DNA from: GCA-2683135 sp964507445
GTDB lineage: Bacteria; Planctomycetota; GCA-002687715
Assembly (NCBI GenBank): GCA_964507445.1
Contig: CAZDQF010000009.1
Coordinates: forward strand, 124,001-188,000
Direction of reading: 5' to 3'
DNA: 64,000 nucleotides
Part shown: positions 19,327 to 29,062 of the stretch, piece after piece
How positions within the stretch are numbered: position 1 is the first letter of the stretch
How the letters are laid out: each line of letters begins with the position of its first letter
The notes under the pieces: model-generated
What the model was told of the DNA's origin: nothing
Seen by the model: the letters and a program-made list of their open reading frames with translations, nothing else
The model's database searches: none
Position numbers and translations under genes: made by a program

Positions 19327-20565
19327 ATGGCCGCTGCCTTTGACCCCCAGTTCATGCCCATCGGCGTCCTGACCGCCGCCCTCCAGGAACTGACCCCCCG
19401 TGAGGTCCGGGACCCCGATCCGGACAAGGCCGTGGAGGAGTGGTTGGAGTTCGCGCGGGACCTGGGGGCCGACGAGATCCAGCTGTCTTCGGCGCTGCAC
19501 CCGACCGTCACGGACATCCCGGCGGAGGCCATGCTGGACCCCGTGGCCAACACCCTCGATCTGCGCGACCCCTTCGACGCGGATCGGGCCAAGCGCGTGG
19601 AGGCCGCGGTGGAGTCCACCGGCGTTCGTATCGCTGACCTCGCCTACTTCGACAACATGCTGCACCACGACCCGGCGATCCGTCAGACCAAGATCGACTT
19701 CATGCTGCGGATCTTCGACGCCGCCGCGATGCTGGGCGTGAAGGCCGTGTGCGGCTTCATCGGCAAGAACACGCAGCGGACGGTCCACCAGAACCTGCAG
19801 GACTTCGAGGACGTGTTCATTCCCCTGCTCAAGGAGGCCAAGGCCCGTGAGCTGGAGTACCGCGTCGAGCAGTGCCCCATGCCCGGCTGGACCTGCGACG
19901 ATTCGTTCCACAACAACATCGCGTACGCCCCGGGCCCCTGGATCGCCCTCCACCGGATCTGCGAGAAGCACGGCGTCGGTGACCAGTTCCGCATTCACTA
20001 CGACCCGTCCCACGCGGTCCTCATGGGGCAGGACACCCGGTCCATCTTCCAGTACCTGAAGGATGAGGGGTATCCGTTCCTCGTCGCCGGCTTCCACGTC
20101 AAGGGTCAGGTCAGCGACGCGAAGGGGATCTCGGCCTGGGGGATGGGGGGCCAGACCATGGAGCGCGGCGACTGGGTCGATGACGCGGTCTCCGACAACC
20201 CCGCAGATCACCTGAACGCGTGGAAGAAGCAGGTGGCGACCTGCGAGCACGAGCTGCCGGGCACGGCCCGCCATGATCCGTTGGCCTACCTGCAGAACCG
20301 CACCGTGGACTGGCTGGATCATCAACTCGCGGCGCGGGAGCTGCTCGAACTGGACGTGAAGAGCTGCCCGCTCATCGTCGAGCACGAGTACCCGCCGGCC
20401 CGCATCCAGGACAAGGAAAAGCTGCGGCCGATCCTCGAAGGCTCGGTCCACTTCACCCGCAAGATCGACGAGGCCGCCGCCTGCATGTACGCCCTTCAGA
20501 ACGAGGTGCTGCCGTCCCAGGACATCCCCGTGCAGGGCGTGGGGCGCGAGCCCTATCGCAGTTGA
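19327..20565 (+). CDS. Sugar phosphate isomerase/epimerase-like TIM-barrel protein
   Basis: 412 residues of the xylose-isomerase-like TIM-barrel superfamily. Visible metal-site type residues are Glu in ELEYRVEQCPMPGW, Asp/His in HYDPSHAVLMG and His in GFHVKGQ; a late Glu in LIVEHEYPPA may complete the site. The family isomerises or epimerises sugars or sugar derivatives, but the substrate cannot be read from sequence. A good ribosome binding site (AGGAG) lies eight bases before the ATG. The stop codon overlaps the TTG start of the sulfatase gene, indicating a two-gene unit in carbohydrate degradation. Confidence 0.88.
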   Translation: MAAAFDPQFMPIGVLTAALQELTPREVRDPDPDKAVEEWLEFARDLGADEIQLSSALHPTVTDIPAEAMLDPVANTLDLRDPFDADRAKRVEAAVESTGVRIADLAYFDNMLHHDPAIRQTKIDFMLRIFDAAAMLGVKAVCGFIGKNTQRTVHQNLQDFEDVFIPLLKEAKARELEYRVEQCPMPGWTCDDSFHNNIAYAPGPWIALHRICEKHGVGDQFRIHYDPSHAVLMGQDTRSIFQYLKDEGYPFLVAGFHVKGQVSDAKGISAWGMGGQTMERGDWVDDAVSDNPADHLNAWKKQVATCEHELPGTARHDPLAYLQNRTVDWLDHQLAARELLELDVKSCPLIVEHEYPPARIQDKEKLRPILEGSVHFTRKIDEAAACMYALQNEVLPSQDIPVQGVGREPYRS

Positions 20566-21956
20566 GACGCCCGCTGCGGTTCCTGCTGCTGTTGTTGGGG
20601 TTGTCGCCGCTGGCTGCATTCGCGCAGCCGGAGCGGCGGCTCCCGAACGTGGTGGTCATCCTGGTGGACGATCTGGGATATCGGGACCTGGGATGCCAGG
20701 GGTGCGAGGACTTCACCACCCCCCACATCGACGCCCTGGCCACGGCGGGGGTGCGCCTGACCAACGGCTACGTCTCCCACCCCTACTGCAGCCCGTCCCG
20801 CGCCGGAATCCTCACCGGCCGGTACCAGCAGCGCTTCGGTCACGAACACAACCTGCGCTACGACGAGGGCAACACGAAGAACGGCACCGCGGTGACCGAG
20901 ACCATGCTGCCGTCGTTACTCGCCAGGGCGGGTTACGCCACGACCCACATCGGCAAGTGGCACGTCGGAGCGGGGGAGCCGTTCCGACCCCTGGCGCGAG
21001 GCTACGACGAGTTCTTCGGCTTCCTCGGCGGCGGGCACCACTACTTCAAGGCGGACGGCGAGGGGGAGTACCGCACGCCCTTGTGGCGCGGCGCCCAGGT
21101 CACCGCCACCCAGCCCACCTACCTCACGGATGACTTCACCGACGAAGCCCTGGCGTTCATGGAGCGTAACCGCGCCAAGCCGTTCTTCGTCATGCTCGCC
21201 TACAACGCCCCCCACTCACCGGACCACGTGCCGCCTCGTTACCTGGAGCCGGTGAAGTCCATCCCTCACAAGGCGCGCCGCCGCTACGCGGGCCTGGTGC
21301 GGGGCATCGACGAGGGCGTCGGCAGGATCACCGCCAGGCTGCGGGAACTGAAGCTGGAGCAGGACACCCTGGTGGTGTTCCTGAGCGACAACGGCGGTCG
21401 CCGCGGGTCTTCCGACAACCGCCCCCTGCGCGGCAACAAGGGCTGGCTCCACGAAGGCGGCATCCGCGTTCCCTTCCTGTGGAAGTGGCCTCGCTCCCTA
21501 CCCGCGGGCGTCACCTACGACGGGGTGGTGTCTTCCCTGGACGTGCTCCCGACAGCCCTGGCGGCGGCGGGGGTGCCTCTGCCCTCCAATCTCGACGGGT
21601 TGGACGTCCGCGCCCACCTCCAGGGCAAGCGCGAAGGCTCTCCCCATCCCACCCTCCACTGGCGCGTCTGCGGCGGCGCCGGATACGCCGTCCGCCACGG
21701 CCCCTACAAGCTGGTCCACGACGTCTCCATGAAGGCCCCGGCCCTCTACGACCTCTCCAAGGACCCGGGGGAGAACAACGACCTCAGCGCCACCCACGAG
21801 AAGCGCCTGGACCAGCTTCGCCGTCGTCACCTCGAGTGGGCCAGGACCCTGCGCCCGCCCATCTGGACCGACGGCCACCGCAACAGCATCACCATGGAGC
21901 GGCGCAAGGCCCGGGAGGTCGGCGCCCGTCAGTTCCCCATGCCGTGGGTGCGGTGA
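20562..21956 (+). CDS. Secreted type I sulfatase
   Basis: 464 residues with signal peptide (FLLLLLGLSPLAAFA) and the sulfatase hallmarks: metal-binding VDDLGYRDLG near 35-44, formylglycine motif CSPSR with Cys at 76, THIGKWHVG near 126-134, and LSDNGG. The Cys must be converted to formylglycine by a generating enzyme not in the window. It hydrolyses sulfate esters, in this phylum usually from algal polysaccharides, and is probably periplasmic. TTG is chosen as start because it overlaps the preceding stop (TTGA) and is directly followed by the signal peptide; no ATG lies nearby. Confidence 0.93.
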   Translation: MRRPLRFLLLLLGLSPLAAFAQPERRLPNVVVILVDDLGYRDLGCQGCEDFTTPHIDALATAGVRLTNGYVSHPYCSPSRAGILTGRYQQRFGHEHNLRYDEGNTKNGTAVTETMLPSLLARAGYATTHIGKWHVGAGEPFRPLARGYDEFFGFLGGGHHYFKADGEGEYRTPLWRGAQVTATQPTYLTDDFTDEALAFMERNRAKPFFVMLAYNAPHSPDHVPPRYLEPVKSIPHKARRRYAGLVRGIDEGVGRITARLRELKLEQDTLVVFLSDNGGRRGSSDNRPLRGNKGWLHEGGIRVPFLWKWPRSLPAGVTYDGVVSSLDVLPTALAAAGVPLPSNLDGLDVRAHLQGKREGSPHPTLHWRVCGGAGYAVRHGPYKLVHDVSMKAPALYDLSKDPGENNDLSATHEKRLDQLRRRHLEWARTLRPPIWTDGHRNSITMERRKAREVGARQFPMPWVR

Positions 21957-22058
21957 GGGACTGACCTATCATGGTGAGGCGTTCGTGCTCGTTGGCGGGC
22001 CGCCACTTCCGCCTAACGGTATCTTCTGGCAGAGCAACCTCCTGACGGTGACGATTCA

Positions 22059-23501
22059 GTGAAGGTCATGTTGACGTCGATCTTGGTCCTGCTCGCTTCC
22101 GCGTTGAGCGTGGTGGCTCAGGGTGGGGGCGGACCGGAGGGCCGCGAGACCTGGGAGGGAGTCCGGGTCAAGCTGCCTGCGATCCCGGAAGCGTCCTGGT
22201 GCGAGAGCGGCGTCCACGTTCTCGACCTGGGTACGCCGGTTCAGGTGGGCAGCGTGACCATGGAGCTGCACGCCAGGGGGGTGCGGCTTCAGGGGCGGTT
22301 CAAGGCGCAGAGGGCTGCGAGGAAACGCGGCAAACACAAGCCGTCCAAGTTCAAGGTCAAGTCGGTCGGCGGCGTCGAGAAACCGGCTCTCAAGGAGCTG
22401 CGCGGCGCAGATCTCTCACGCAAGGCCGTGGAGGTTGAGCTCTTCGACGACACGTTGACCGGGATCGCGGTCATCCGAATCGAACGAACCTGGCGAGGTC
22501 ATGTCTGGGGTGTCGTCACGGGCCGCCAGTTCAAGCTGGCGGGGGAGACCCTGACGGTCGTGGACGCCGATCTCGACGGCGTGTGTTCGGCTGGGGACAT
22601 GGTCATCTACGGGAATCGCAATCTATGGATGCCCTGGCACACGGTCACGTCCGGCGGCGGCTTCATCTACCACGACATGAAGATCGCCGGTCCCAACTCC
22701 ATCACCGCGATGAAGATGAAGATGGAGGACCCGGGAGTCGATCGGAGGGTCTGGGAAGAGTGGCAGAAAGAACGCAAGAACCAGGGGGTGCCGCCCGGTG
22801 TATTCAGCGCCCTGCGTCAGCGCTACTGCGTGAAGCACGCTGAGTACCTCAAACTGAACCCGGGGAGCGGCCACAGCGAGGACCCGGACAGGCGTGGGTA
22901 CTCCGAGGGGGGACACGACGCCGGCATGAGCAGCTGCATCTCCTACAGCGGCGGCGCCGAAGCCATGTGGGGGAACATGAACTCCCTGTATCACCGACCT
23001 CAGCTGATCGACCCCAGGAATGTCGGGCTTCAACTCGGCGGCACTGGCCGTATTTTCCTCATGGGCTACGGATCGGACCCGGACCTGCCTACGGAGTCGC
23101 GCCAGCAGTCGCTACCACAGCTCCATCCCGCACCGGGCACGAGCTACCCGGACGGTTCCTACACCTTGGAATCCCCCAGCCATCCGGCGCTGTCAGCTGA
23201 CAAGGGCACCCTGGGGCTGCCGATCATCGCGCGGCTCCCCTCCTACTCGCCTGACTTCTCGAACGTCACATGCAAGCTGTTCAGGGTCTCGGGCGGCATG
23301 AGGACGGGCAGGCGCCGCCACGAGATCCCCTGCCACCTCAGCCACAAGGGCACCGGAACGCCGCGGGGATTCCCGAACATGTGGGGGATGATCGCGCTCA
23401 CGCCCTACAGTGCCCTCAAGGGCGGCGTCTATGAGGCGCGCTTCGCATTCACGGCCATGGGCAGAGAGCACGACCGGCAATGGCGTTTTGAGATCAAGTA
23501 A
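22059..23501 (+). CDS. Secreted CAP/SCP-superfamily domain protein
   Basis: 480 residues with a signal peptide (MLTSILVLLASALSVVAQ). The N-terminal 230 residues are beta-rich and unassigned. From about 250 the sequence shows the CAP pattern: KHAEYLKLNPGSGHSEDPDR, then GGHDAGMSSC, then a Trp-Met-type stretch ending SLYHRPQLIDPRNVGLQLGG. This matches CAP domains of planctomycete proteins, whose biochemical role is generally unknown. The C-terminus is an Ig-like fold. A GTG start at 22059 is given; the ATG at 22068 is equally possible and places the signal peptide at residue 1. About 100 bases separate it from the sulfatase gene, so it is probably separately expressed. Confidence 0.8.
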   Translation: MKVMLTSILVLLASALSVVAQGGGGPEGRETWEGVRVKLPAIPEASWCESGVHVLDLGTPVQVGSVTMELHARGVRLQGRFKAQRAARKRGKHKPSKFKVKSVGGVEKPALKELRGADLSRKAVEVELFDDTLTGIAVIRIERTWRGHVWGVVTGRQFKLAGETLTVVDADLDGVCSAGDMVIYGNRNLWMPWHTVTSGGGFIYHDMKIAGPNSITAMKMKMEDPGVDRRVWEEWQKERKNQGVPPGVFSALRQRYCVKHAEYLKLNPGSGHSEDPDRRGYSEGGHDAGMSSCISYSGGAEAMWGNMNSLYHRPQLIDPRNVGLQLGGTGRIFLMGYGSDPDLPTESRQQSLPQLHPAPGTSYPDGSYTLESPSHPALSADKGTLGLPIIARLPSYSPDFSNVTCKLFRVSGGMRTGRRRHEIPCHLSHKGTGTPRGFPNMWGMIALTPYSALKGGVYEARFAFTAMGREHDRQWRFEIK

Positions 23502-23651
23502 CCGGGCCCTGCGCTCAGCGGACCGGAGGCCATCCGGCAGCTCGCAGGGAGGTCACGCCACCATGAGGGTGCCAAGAATGCCGAAGATGTCGGGTCATTC
23601 TACTCCCGATGGGGACGTGCTCTGCGGACTCGGATCCGTGCTCTGGAGAGG

Positions 23652-24743
23652 CTACATCTGGGTGGCGAGGACGACGCCGCCGATGACCGCCAGGATGCCG
23701 ACCACCAGGAGGAAGATCTTCCAGAAGCTGTAGGGGCGTTCGCCCTGGACCTCGCCGGTGCGGCCGTTGACGAGGAAGCGGTAGATCTTCGTCTTGTAGC
23801 GGTAGGAGCTGATCCAGACAGGTAGGAGGAGGTGCTTGAAGGTGACGTCCGAGTGGTGGATGGAGAGGCTGTGGATGCGTTGATGGTCGCCGCCGATGTC
23901 GCGGCAGACCGTACGTCGGATCAGGACCTCCATCTTGTCCTCGGCCAGGTCGAACCCCTGGGGGAGGTCCACCTGGTAGCTCTCCGCCTTGAAGCCGGCG
24001 AGGTAGGAGTCGTCGTAGGGGACGAGGTTGTCCAGGTCCCAGGGCTCGAGCTTGTTGGTGATCTTGGAGGGGAGGGTGCGGCTGGCCAGGACGAGGACGT
24101 CGTCGAAGGAGTCGAAGACGCGGCCGGAGGCGCTGGTCCAACGGGTGCGGCGCACCTGTCGGGTGCGGGTGACGGTCTTGCCGTTCTCGGTGGTGGTGTA
24201 GAACTCCGTGTCCCAGTAGTCGTCGCCCCGCTGCCCCGTGTAGTCGCTGGTGGTGTCGGAGTCGAAGGTCCAGTAGGGGACGTAGACGCCGGCCAGCCGG
24301 TCCTTGATGCGTGAGCGCTTCGTGAGCTCCGAGGGCGCGAACCACAGGCCCCCGATCCACTTGCGGAAGAGGGCGACGCTCTTCTTGCGGTCCACGTGGA
24401 ACGGGAGCAGGGCCTTGGGGGTGATGCGGCGGGTGGACTTGGCCTGGGCGACGATGTTGGAGTCGCAGAAGTCGCAGGCGGCGGAGGTGACGTTGGGGTC
24501 GAAGGTGGTCTCGGCGCCGCAGGCGTCGCAGCGAACCACGTGGACCTCGTCGTGGGATTCTCCTGCCTCCAGCTGCGCCAGGGTGGCGCGGAAGTCCACC
24601 TCGCGGATGGCCTCGTCCGGGCCCTCGATGGGGTTGACGTGATCGCAGTAGGGGCAGGTGAGGCTGGTGGTCCCCGGCTTGAACTGGAGCTTCGCGCCGC
24701 ACTTTGCGCACGGGAATCGTCGCTCGGCCGCAGGCTGGGTCAT
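23652..24743 (-). CDS. Double zinc-ribbon (TFIIB-type) membrane protein, YdjG-like
   Basis: 363 residues. Two zinc ribbons occupy the N-terminus: CAKCG ... CPYCD near 12-33 and CDACG ... CDFCD near 72-95. A soluble central region follows, containing YVPYWTFDSDTTSDY and VWISSYRYKTKIYRF, and a single C-terminal membrane helix (IFLLVVGILAVIGGVVLA). Such proteins are often misannotated as PriA-like. They are encoded next to SPFH proteins of the YdjI type, as here with the gene starting at 25888. The pair is thought to act at membranes in envelope stress; that is known only for relatives. The start ATG is clear and lies 41 bases after the SPFH stop. Confidence 0.85.
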   Translation of the reverse strand: MTQPAAERRFPCAKCGAKLQFKPGTTSLTCPYCDHVNPIEGPDEAIREVDFRATLAQLEAGESHDEVHVVRCDACGAETTFDPNVTSAACDFCDSNIVAQAKSTRRITPKALLPFHVDRKKSVALFRKWIGGLWFAPSELTKRSRIKDRLAGVYVPYWTFDSDTTSDYTGQRGDDYWDTEFYTTTENGKTVTRTRQVRRTRWTSASGRVFDSFDDVLVLASRTLPSKITNKLEPWDLDNLVPYDDSYLAGFKAESYQVDLPQGFDLAEDKMEVLIRRTVCRDIGGDHQRIHSLSIHHSDVTFKHLLLPVWISSYRYKTKIYRFLVNGRTGEVQGERPYSFWKIFLLVVGILAVIGGVVLATQM

Positions 24744-24784
24744 GACGTCGTGCGCTCGCTCATGGTGTGCGGTTCAACAGGGGG

Positions 24785-25888
24785 TCACTGCGGCGGCAGC
24801 GGCGGGGGCACCTTGGCGAGGATGGGGATCAACTCCGGGACCTGGGAGGCGGGCTTCCACTCCGGCATGCCTTCGCGCCACACCAACGTCTCGGCGAGGA
24901 GAGCTCGCTCGGTCGCAAGCCGGGTCAGGTGGTCCATGTCGAAGGGCCCGGTCTGGGCTCCGTTCTGGGCGACGTAGAAGCTGGCGGCGGAGCTGCCCGG
25001 GAGCGGCGGCGGAGAAGCGGCGCCGGCCCCCTGCCCCGGGTTGACGGCGCCGGCCATCTGGTTGGCCATGGCGAAGCCCATGCCCATGGCCATGCCGCCT
25101 CCGGCCATGCCGGGGTTGTTGGCGGCGTCACCCATGGCTTCGGCGGTCTTGAACTGGGTGAAGCGAGACAGGTCGCCGATGACCCCCATGCTCGTGCGTT
25201 CGTCCAGCACCTTCTCCACCGCCTCGGGCAGGGAGATGTTCTCCACCAGCAGCTTGGTGAGTTCGAGGCCGTACTGGGTCATGTCGCCCTGAATGGCGCC
25301 GAGCAGCACGTCGCCCAGCTCGTTGTAGTTGGCGGCCATGTCCAGCACCGGGATCTTGCTCTCCCCGGTGGCGTCGGCGAACCGGGAGACGATGATGTTG
25401 CGGAGCTGGTCCGTGATCTCGTCGGTGGTGAACTCGCCGTCCGTGCCCACGATCTCCTTGAGGAACGAGCCGGGCGCATCGACCCTGAATGCGTAGGTCC
25501 CGAAGGCGCGGAGCCGCACCGGGCCGAACTCCTGGTCGCGGAGCATGATGGGGTTCTTGGTGCCCCACTTCAGGTCCACGAACCGCCGCGTATTCACGAA
25601 GTAGACCTCGGCCTTGAACGGGCTCTCGAAGCCGTACTTCCATCCCTTCAGCTTGCCCAGGATGGGGAGGTTGGCGGTGCTCAGGGTATGGGTGCCGGGG
25701 TCGAAGACGTCGGCGATCTCCCCCTCGTTGATGAACACGGCCACCTGGCTCTCCCTGACCACCAGCTTGGCGCCGTTCTTGATCTCGTTGTCGTAACGGG
25801 GATAGCGCCAGACGATGGTGTCGCGGCTCGGGTCGAGCCACTCGATGATGTCGATGAACTCCTGGCCGAGCTTGTCCCAGATACCCAT
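24785..25888 (-). CDS. SPFH domain protein with C-terminal GYF_2 domain (YdjI-like)
   Basis: 367 residues from MGIWDKLGQEFIDIIEWLD. Residues about 1-230 are the SPFH/band-7 fold of the 'virion core protein' type (LVVRESQVAVFINEGEIADV; FRVDAPGSFLKEIVG). A Gly/Met/Ala-rich linker at about 235-285 contains GMAGGGMAMGMG. The last 70 residues form a GYF_2-like module (FYVAQNGAQTGPFDMDHL; WREGMPEWKPASQ), often used for peptide recognition. AGGAG lies nine bases before the ATG. It forms an operon with the zinc-ribbon membrane protein. Role inferred: membrane-associated scaffold. Confidence 0.9.
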   Translation of the reverse strand: MGIWDKLGQEFIDIIEWLDPSRDTIVWRYPRYDNEIKNGAKLVVRESQVAVFINEGEIADVFDPGTHTLSTANLPILGKLKGWKYGFESPFKAEVYFVNTRRFVDLKWGTKNPIMLRDQEFGPVRLRAFGTYAFRVDAPGSFLKEIVGTDGEFTTDEITDQLRNIIVSRFADATGESKIPVLDMAANYNELGDVLLGAIQGDMTQYGLELTKLLVENISLPEAVEKVLDERTSMGVIGDLSRFTQFKTAEAMGDAANNPGMAGGGMAMGMGFAMANQMAGAVNPGQGAGAASPPPLPGSSAASFYVAQNGAQTGPFDMDHLTRLATERALLAETLVWREGMPEWKPASQVPELIPILAKVPPPLPPQ

Positions 25889-26051
25889 GTTCCCTGTCTC
25901 CTGCTGGATGATAGTCGTGGGCCGCACCCGACCCGACTCCGGTATTCGAAGAGCGTAGCGGTTTCGTTCTCCGGATACTCCGTTATGCCATCTCCGTCTT
26001 AGAGGGCTAGCGCTGATGCCGGACGAGGTCGATGGGTGGGCAGCCGCGCAC

Positions 26052-26645
26052 TCATTCCCTTCGCCAGAGCAGGTCCCAGATGAGGTCGCGGCGTGACTCC
26101 GCCAACTCCAGGGGCAGCGTGAGGCTGCAGCGCCATCGGCCGTCGTCCTCCTCCATGGACGTCTCGACCCCTTCGAGTTCGGGGTGGAAGCCGTGGACCG
26201 TGGGCTCGTGGGGGAGGGTGATCTGGAGTCGGATCACCCGTTTGAGGTCCTTGGTCCCGGTCGTTTGCTGTACGCGGTCCCACTGGGCGCTATCCGTCGG
26301 CGCCAGGGTGCTCGGCCAGGTGCGACCCGCAGCGCGGGGGATGCGCACTCGGAGGGACGACGGGCCTCGTTCGAATCGGATGTCCGACACCCTGAGTTCG
26401 GCGCCCTTGGCGACCGCTCCCCGTGCTTGAACCAGAGTCGCTCTCGCCTCGAATTCGACCCCGGAGCATGCGGACTCCAAGGCCGTGGCCCGGTCCGTCG
26501 ATTCGAGGGAGGTCACGGTGAGGACTCCGGTCTGGTCACCGTTCAACTCGAGTCGGATGGCGTGGACGTCCGACTCGTCGCATCCGGCGGTCAGCAACAG
26601 GGACGGGAGAAGAATCAACATGAGGAGGTTTCGGTGCTGTTGCAT
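26052..26645 (-). CDS. Predicted lipoprotein, function unknown
   Basis: 197 residues. The signal sequence ends in a lipobox, LLTAG before Cys, giving a lipid-anchored protein. The body is beta-rich (IRLELNGDQTGVLTVTSLES; LRVRIPRAAG) and resembles other small planctomycete lipoproteins. The start at MQQHRN is preceded by an AGAAGG ribosome binding site about eight bases upstream; upstream in-frame codons lack signal features. It stands alone between the SPFH gene and the SHOCT gene. Confidence 0.75.
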   Translation of the reverse strand: MQQHRNLLMLILLPSLLLTAGCDESDVHAIRLELNGDQTGVLTVTSLESTDRATALESACSGVEFEARATLVQARGAVAKGAELRVSDIRFERGPSSLRVRIPRAAGRTWPSTLAPTDSAQWDRVQQTTGTKDLKRVIRLQITLPHEPTVHGFHPELEGVETSMEEDDGRWRCSLTLPLELAESRRDLIWDLLWRRE

Positions 26646-26784
26646 GGAGGTGCCTTCTTTGGTGGCTGGACGAGAGCCGCGGCGCGCAGGCGCCTGCGCA
26701 TCCACCCCGCGTGAGCTCGAGCGCGCGTTCAGCGGATGGGCAGAGCGACTCGCTGTCTCGTCTACGGGTCCTGCAGTCGAGCAG

Positions 26785-27267
26785 TCAGATCTCGTCCAGG
26801 ATGGCCTTCTTGCGGGTCTCGTAGTCTTCCTTGGTGATGAGCCCCTTGTCGTAGAGGCGCTTGAGGGTGGCGAGGCGCTCGTCGAGGGAATTGCCGGTGG
26901 CCGGCGGCGCCACCGGGGAGGCTCCGGGGTCGCGGTCGATGACCAGGGCGTCCAGCTCCTTCACCGGCTCGAACAGCCCCTCCTGGTCCGTCTTGCAGAG
27001 CACCGGCAGGTCCCGGCAGAGCTTGACGCCGTCCCGTTGCTTGGGGTCCCGATCCAGGTCCACGGTGATGGACCCGCCGTCGTCCTTCAGGGTGAGGACG
27101 TCGGAGTCGGGGAACCCGGTGACCTTGCCGCGGACGAACACGTGCTGACCGTCGCGGGCGGTCTTGGTGACGTGGTCGATGGTCGCGGGCTGGAACACCT
27201 GTTGCCCGAGGGCAGGGAGGGTGAGCAGCACCAGGGTGAGAGCGAGTGGCTTGGGTGCGAGGGTCAT
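26785..27267 (-). CDS. Secreted small protein with OB-like domain and C-terminal SHOCT motif
   Basis: 160 residues. Signal peptide PLALTLVLLTLPALG, then a beta-barrel-like domain (HVFVRGKVTGFPDSDVLTLK; ITVDLDRDP) reminiscent of bacterial OB-fold proteins, and a C-terminal SHOCT-type helix pair (LKRLYDKGLITKEDYETRKK). SHOCT segments are common tails thought to mediate oligomerisation. AGGAG lies eight bases upstream of the ATG. The gene is divergent from the HEAT-VWA gene, with about 110 bases between them that probably hold both promoters. Confidence 0.8.
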   Translation of the reverse strand: MTLAPKPLALTLVLLTLPALGQQVFQPATIDHVTKTARDGQHVFVRGKVTGFPDSDVLTLKDDGGSITVDLDRDPKQRDGVKLCRDLPVLCKTDQEGLFEPVKELDALVIDRDPGASPVAPPATGNSLDERLATLKRLYDKGLITKEDYETRKKAILDEI

Positions 27268-27377
27268 GAGCTCGGCTCCTGTTGCGGTCGCTTCGACGTT
27301 GACGCGGGGAGCCTGTCAGCGTCGCCGGGCCGTTTGGTCTCCTGACGTCCGATCCCACAGGCTAAACTAGTGCCGCC

Positions 27378-29009
27378 ATGGAGTCCGTTGCATTTGGAAG
27401 GACCGCGCTGGCGTGTCGATGCCGTCGCGTCGTGCTGGTGATCTCCCTCGGCGCTTGGGTCGGGGGGGCGCCCGGGCAGGCACCGGAGCAGCTCCTCGAG
27501 AGTGTCCGCGAGCGCTTGAGCGATGTGGACGCGGGCTCCAGGGTCGGTGAGGTGGAGGCCCTGGTGGGGGAGCTGCAGACCCTGCATGACGCTCCCGCGC
27601 CGGTGAGGGAGCGCGCCTGCCGCCTGCTGTACGGCCTGATGCGCGAGGGCGGTGTCCATGACCGGCGGCTGCGGATGCGATTGGCGGTGTTGCGGGCCGT
27701 GGCCATGTTGTCGGAGGACCCGAGGTGGGTGGACCGGCTGGTGGAGCTCTCTTTGCGCGGCGGCGACGGCAGCCTGTCCGGGGTCTCGTTCTGGGTGGAG
27801 CGCGCCCTCGGCGCGGTGCGGACCGTGGGCCATGTGGAGCGGCTGGCTTCCCATGCAGGCGGCGAAGATGACGACCGTCGTCGCGTGGCCCTCGGTGCGT
27901 TGGCGCGGCTCGAGGATGTCAGATTGCGTCCCGCGCTGGCGCCGATGATGGAACACCTCATGGTGGCGGCCCGGGGTGAGGACGCGGAGTCCAGGGCCCG
28001 CGCCCTCGAGGTGCTGGGGCTGACGCCGTCACCTGGGGGGCTGCCGGCGCTCATGTCCGCGGCCCGGGATCCGAACCCGTTGATCCGTCTCGCCGCCGTG
28101 CGCGGGCTGGGGCGCAAGCTCGACCTGCCAGGAGTGGTCGCCTACCTCTGCCGTTCGTTGGCCGACGACGTGGCGTTGGTTCGGGAGGAGGCGGTCATCG
28201 CACTGAGGCAGGCCCCTGACCGATCCGCGGTTCCCCTGCTGGTGCGCCGCATGAGCGGCGAGCCGTTGCGCCTGCGCCTCTCCATCAACGAGACCCTGCA
28301 CAAGCTCACGGGGTTCGACCACGGCGCCGACGGGGCCGCCTGGTCTTCGTGGCTCAAGTCCGTGAAGGCGGCGGGGAAGCTGGAGGAGGTCAAGCCCGGG
28401 AAGAGCGGCTACGCCGACCCCACGGGGCCCGATTACTTCGGCATCCCGGTGCTGTCGGATCGCATGGTGTTCGTGCTCGATGTGTCGGGGAGCATGGACT
28501 TCAGCATCGGTGACACCAGCAAGACACCCACACGTATGGAGCACGCCCGCCGGGAGTTGACCAAGGTGTTGAAGGCCATGGACGAGCAGAGCCGGTTCAA
28601 CATAGTCTTCTTCGACCAGAAGATCCGGGTGTGGGCGGAGGGCCTCCCCAAGGCCACCAAGCGGAACAAGCAGCTGGCGATCCGAGCCGTCAACGGGGTC
28701 GTGGCCCGCGGTGGGACCGACAGCTACGGAGCCCTGGAGCTGGCGTTCAAGCGCTTCCGTGGCATCGACACCATCTACTTCCTCTCCGACGGGGTCCCCT
28801 CCGTGGGTAAGTCCATCGTGCAGGAGCGGATCCTGGAGCGGGTCTGGAGATGGAATCGGCTGCGGGGCGTGCGGGTGCACACCGTGGCCTTGCTCGTGGG
28901 GGACCCCCTCAACCCGTTCCGGCGCAACGACGAGAACAAGCCGGAGGCGGCCCGGTTCATGCGGATCCTGGCGGAGGAGACCGGCGGGACGTTCATGGAC
29001 GTGCGCTGA
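27378..29009 (+). CDS. HEAT-repeat protein with C-terminal von Willebrand factor A domain
   Basis: 543 residues, probably exported through an N-terminal hydrophobic segment (VVLVISLGAWVGGAPGQ). Residues about 100-320 are HEAT repeats (ESRARALEVLGL; PLIRLAAVRGLGRK; VREEAVIALRQ). The VWA domain starts near 360 with an intact MIDAS, FVLDVSGSMDFS, plus the downstream Thr (GGTDSYGALE) and Asp (FLSDGVP). It probably binds a protein partner through divalent metal. HEAT plus VWA is a recurrent planctomycete architecture. A second gene, the DUF1080 protein, follows after 53 bases. Confidence 0.9.
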   Translation: MESVAFGRTALACRCRRVVLVISLGAWVGGAPGQAPEQLLESVRERLSDVDAGSRVGEVEALVGELQTLHDAPAPVRERACRLLYGLMREGGVHDRRLRMRLAVLRAVAMLSEDPRWVDRLVELSLRGGDGSLSGVSFWVERALGAVRTVGHVERLASHAGGEDDDRRRVALGALARLEDVRLRPALAPMMEHLMVAARGEDAESRARALEVLGLTPSPGGLPALMSAARDPNPLIRLAAVRGLGRKLDLPGVVAYLCRSLADDVALVREEAVIALRQAPDRSAVPLLVRRMSGEPLRLRLSINETLHKLTGFDHGADGAAWSSWLKSVKAAGKLEEVKPGKSGYADPTGPDYFGIPVLSDRMVFVLDVSGSMDFSIGDTSKTPTRMEHARRELTKVLKAMDEQSRFNIVFFDQKIRVWAEGLPKATKRNKQLAIRAVNGVVARGGTDSYGALELAFKRFRGIDTIYFLSDGVPSVGKSIVQERILERVWRWNRLRGVRVHTVALLVGDPLNPFRRNDENKPEAARFMRILAEETGGTFMDVR

Positions 29010-29062
29010 CGTTCTCGGGCCCCGGCTACCGCCCGCTTCGTCGCATCGGCTATCCTCTGCCC

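Noticed and set aside
19291..20619. 442-codon minus-strand open frame
   Set aside because: It is antisense to the sugar-isomerase gene, whose metal motifs and ribosome binding site are clear.
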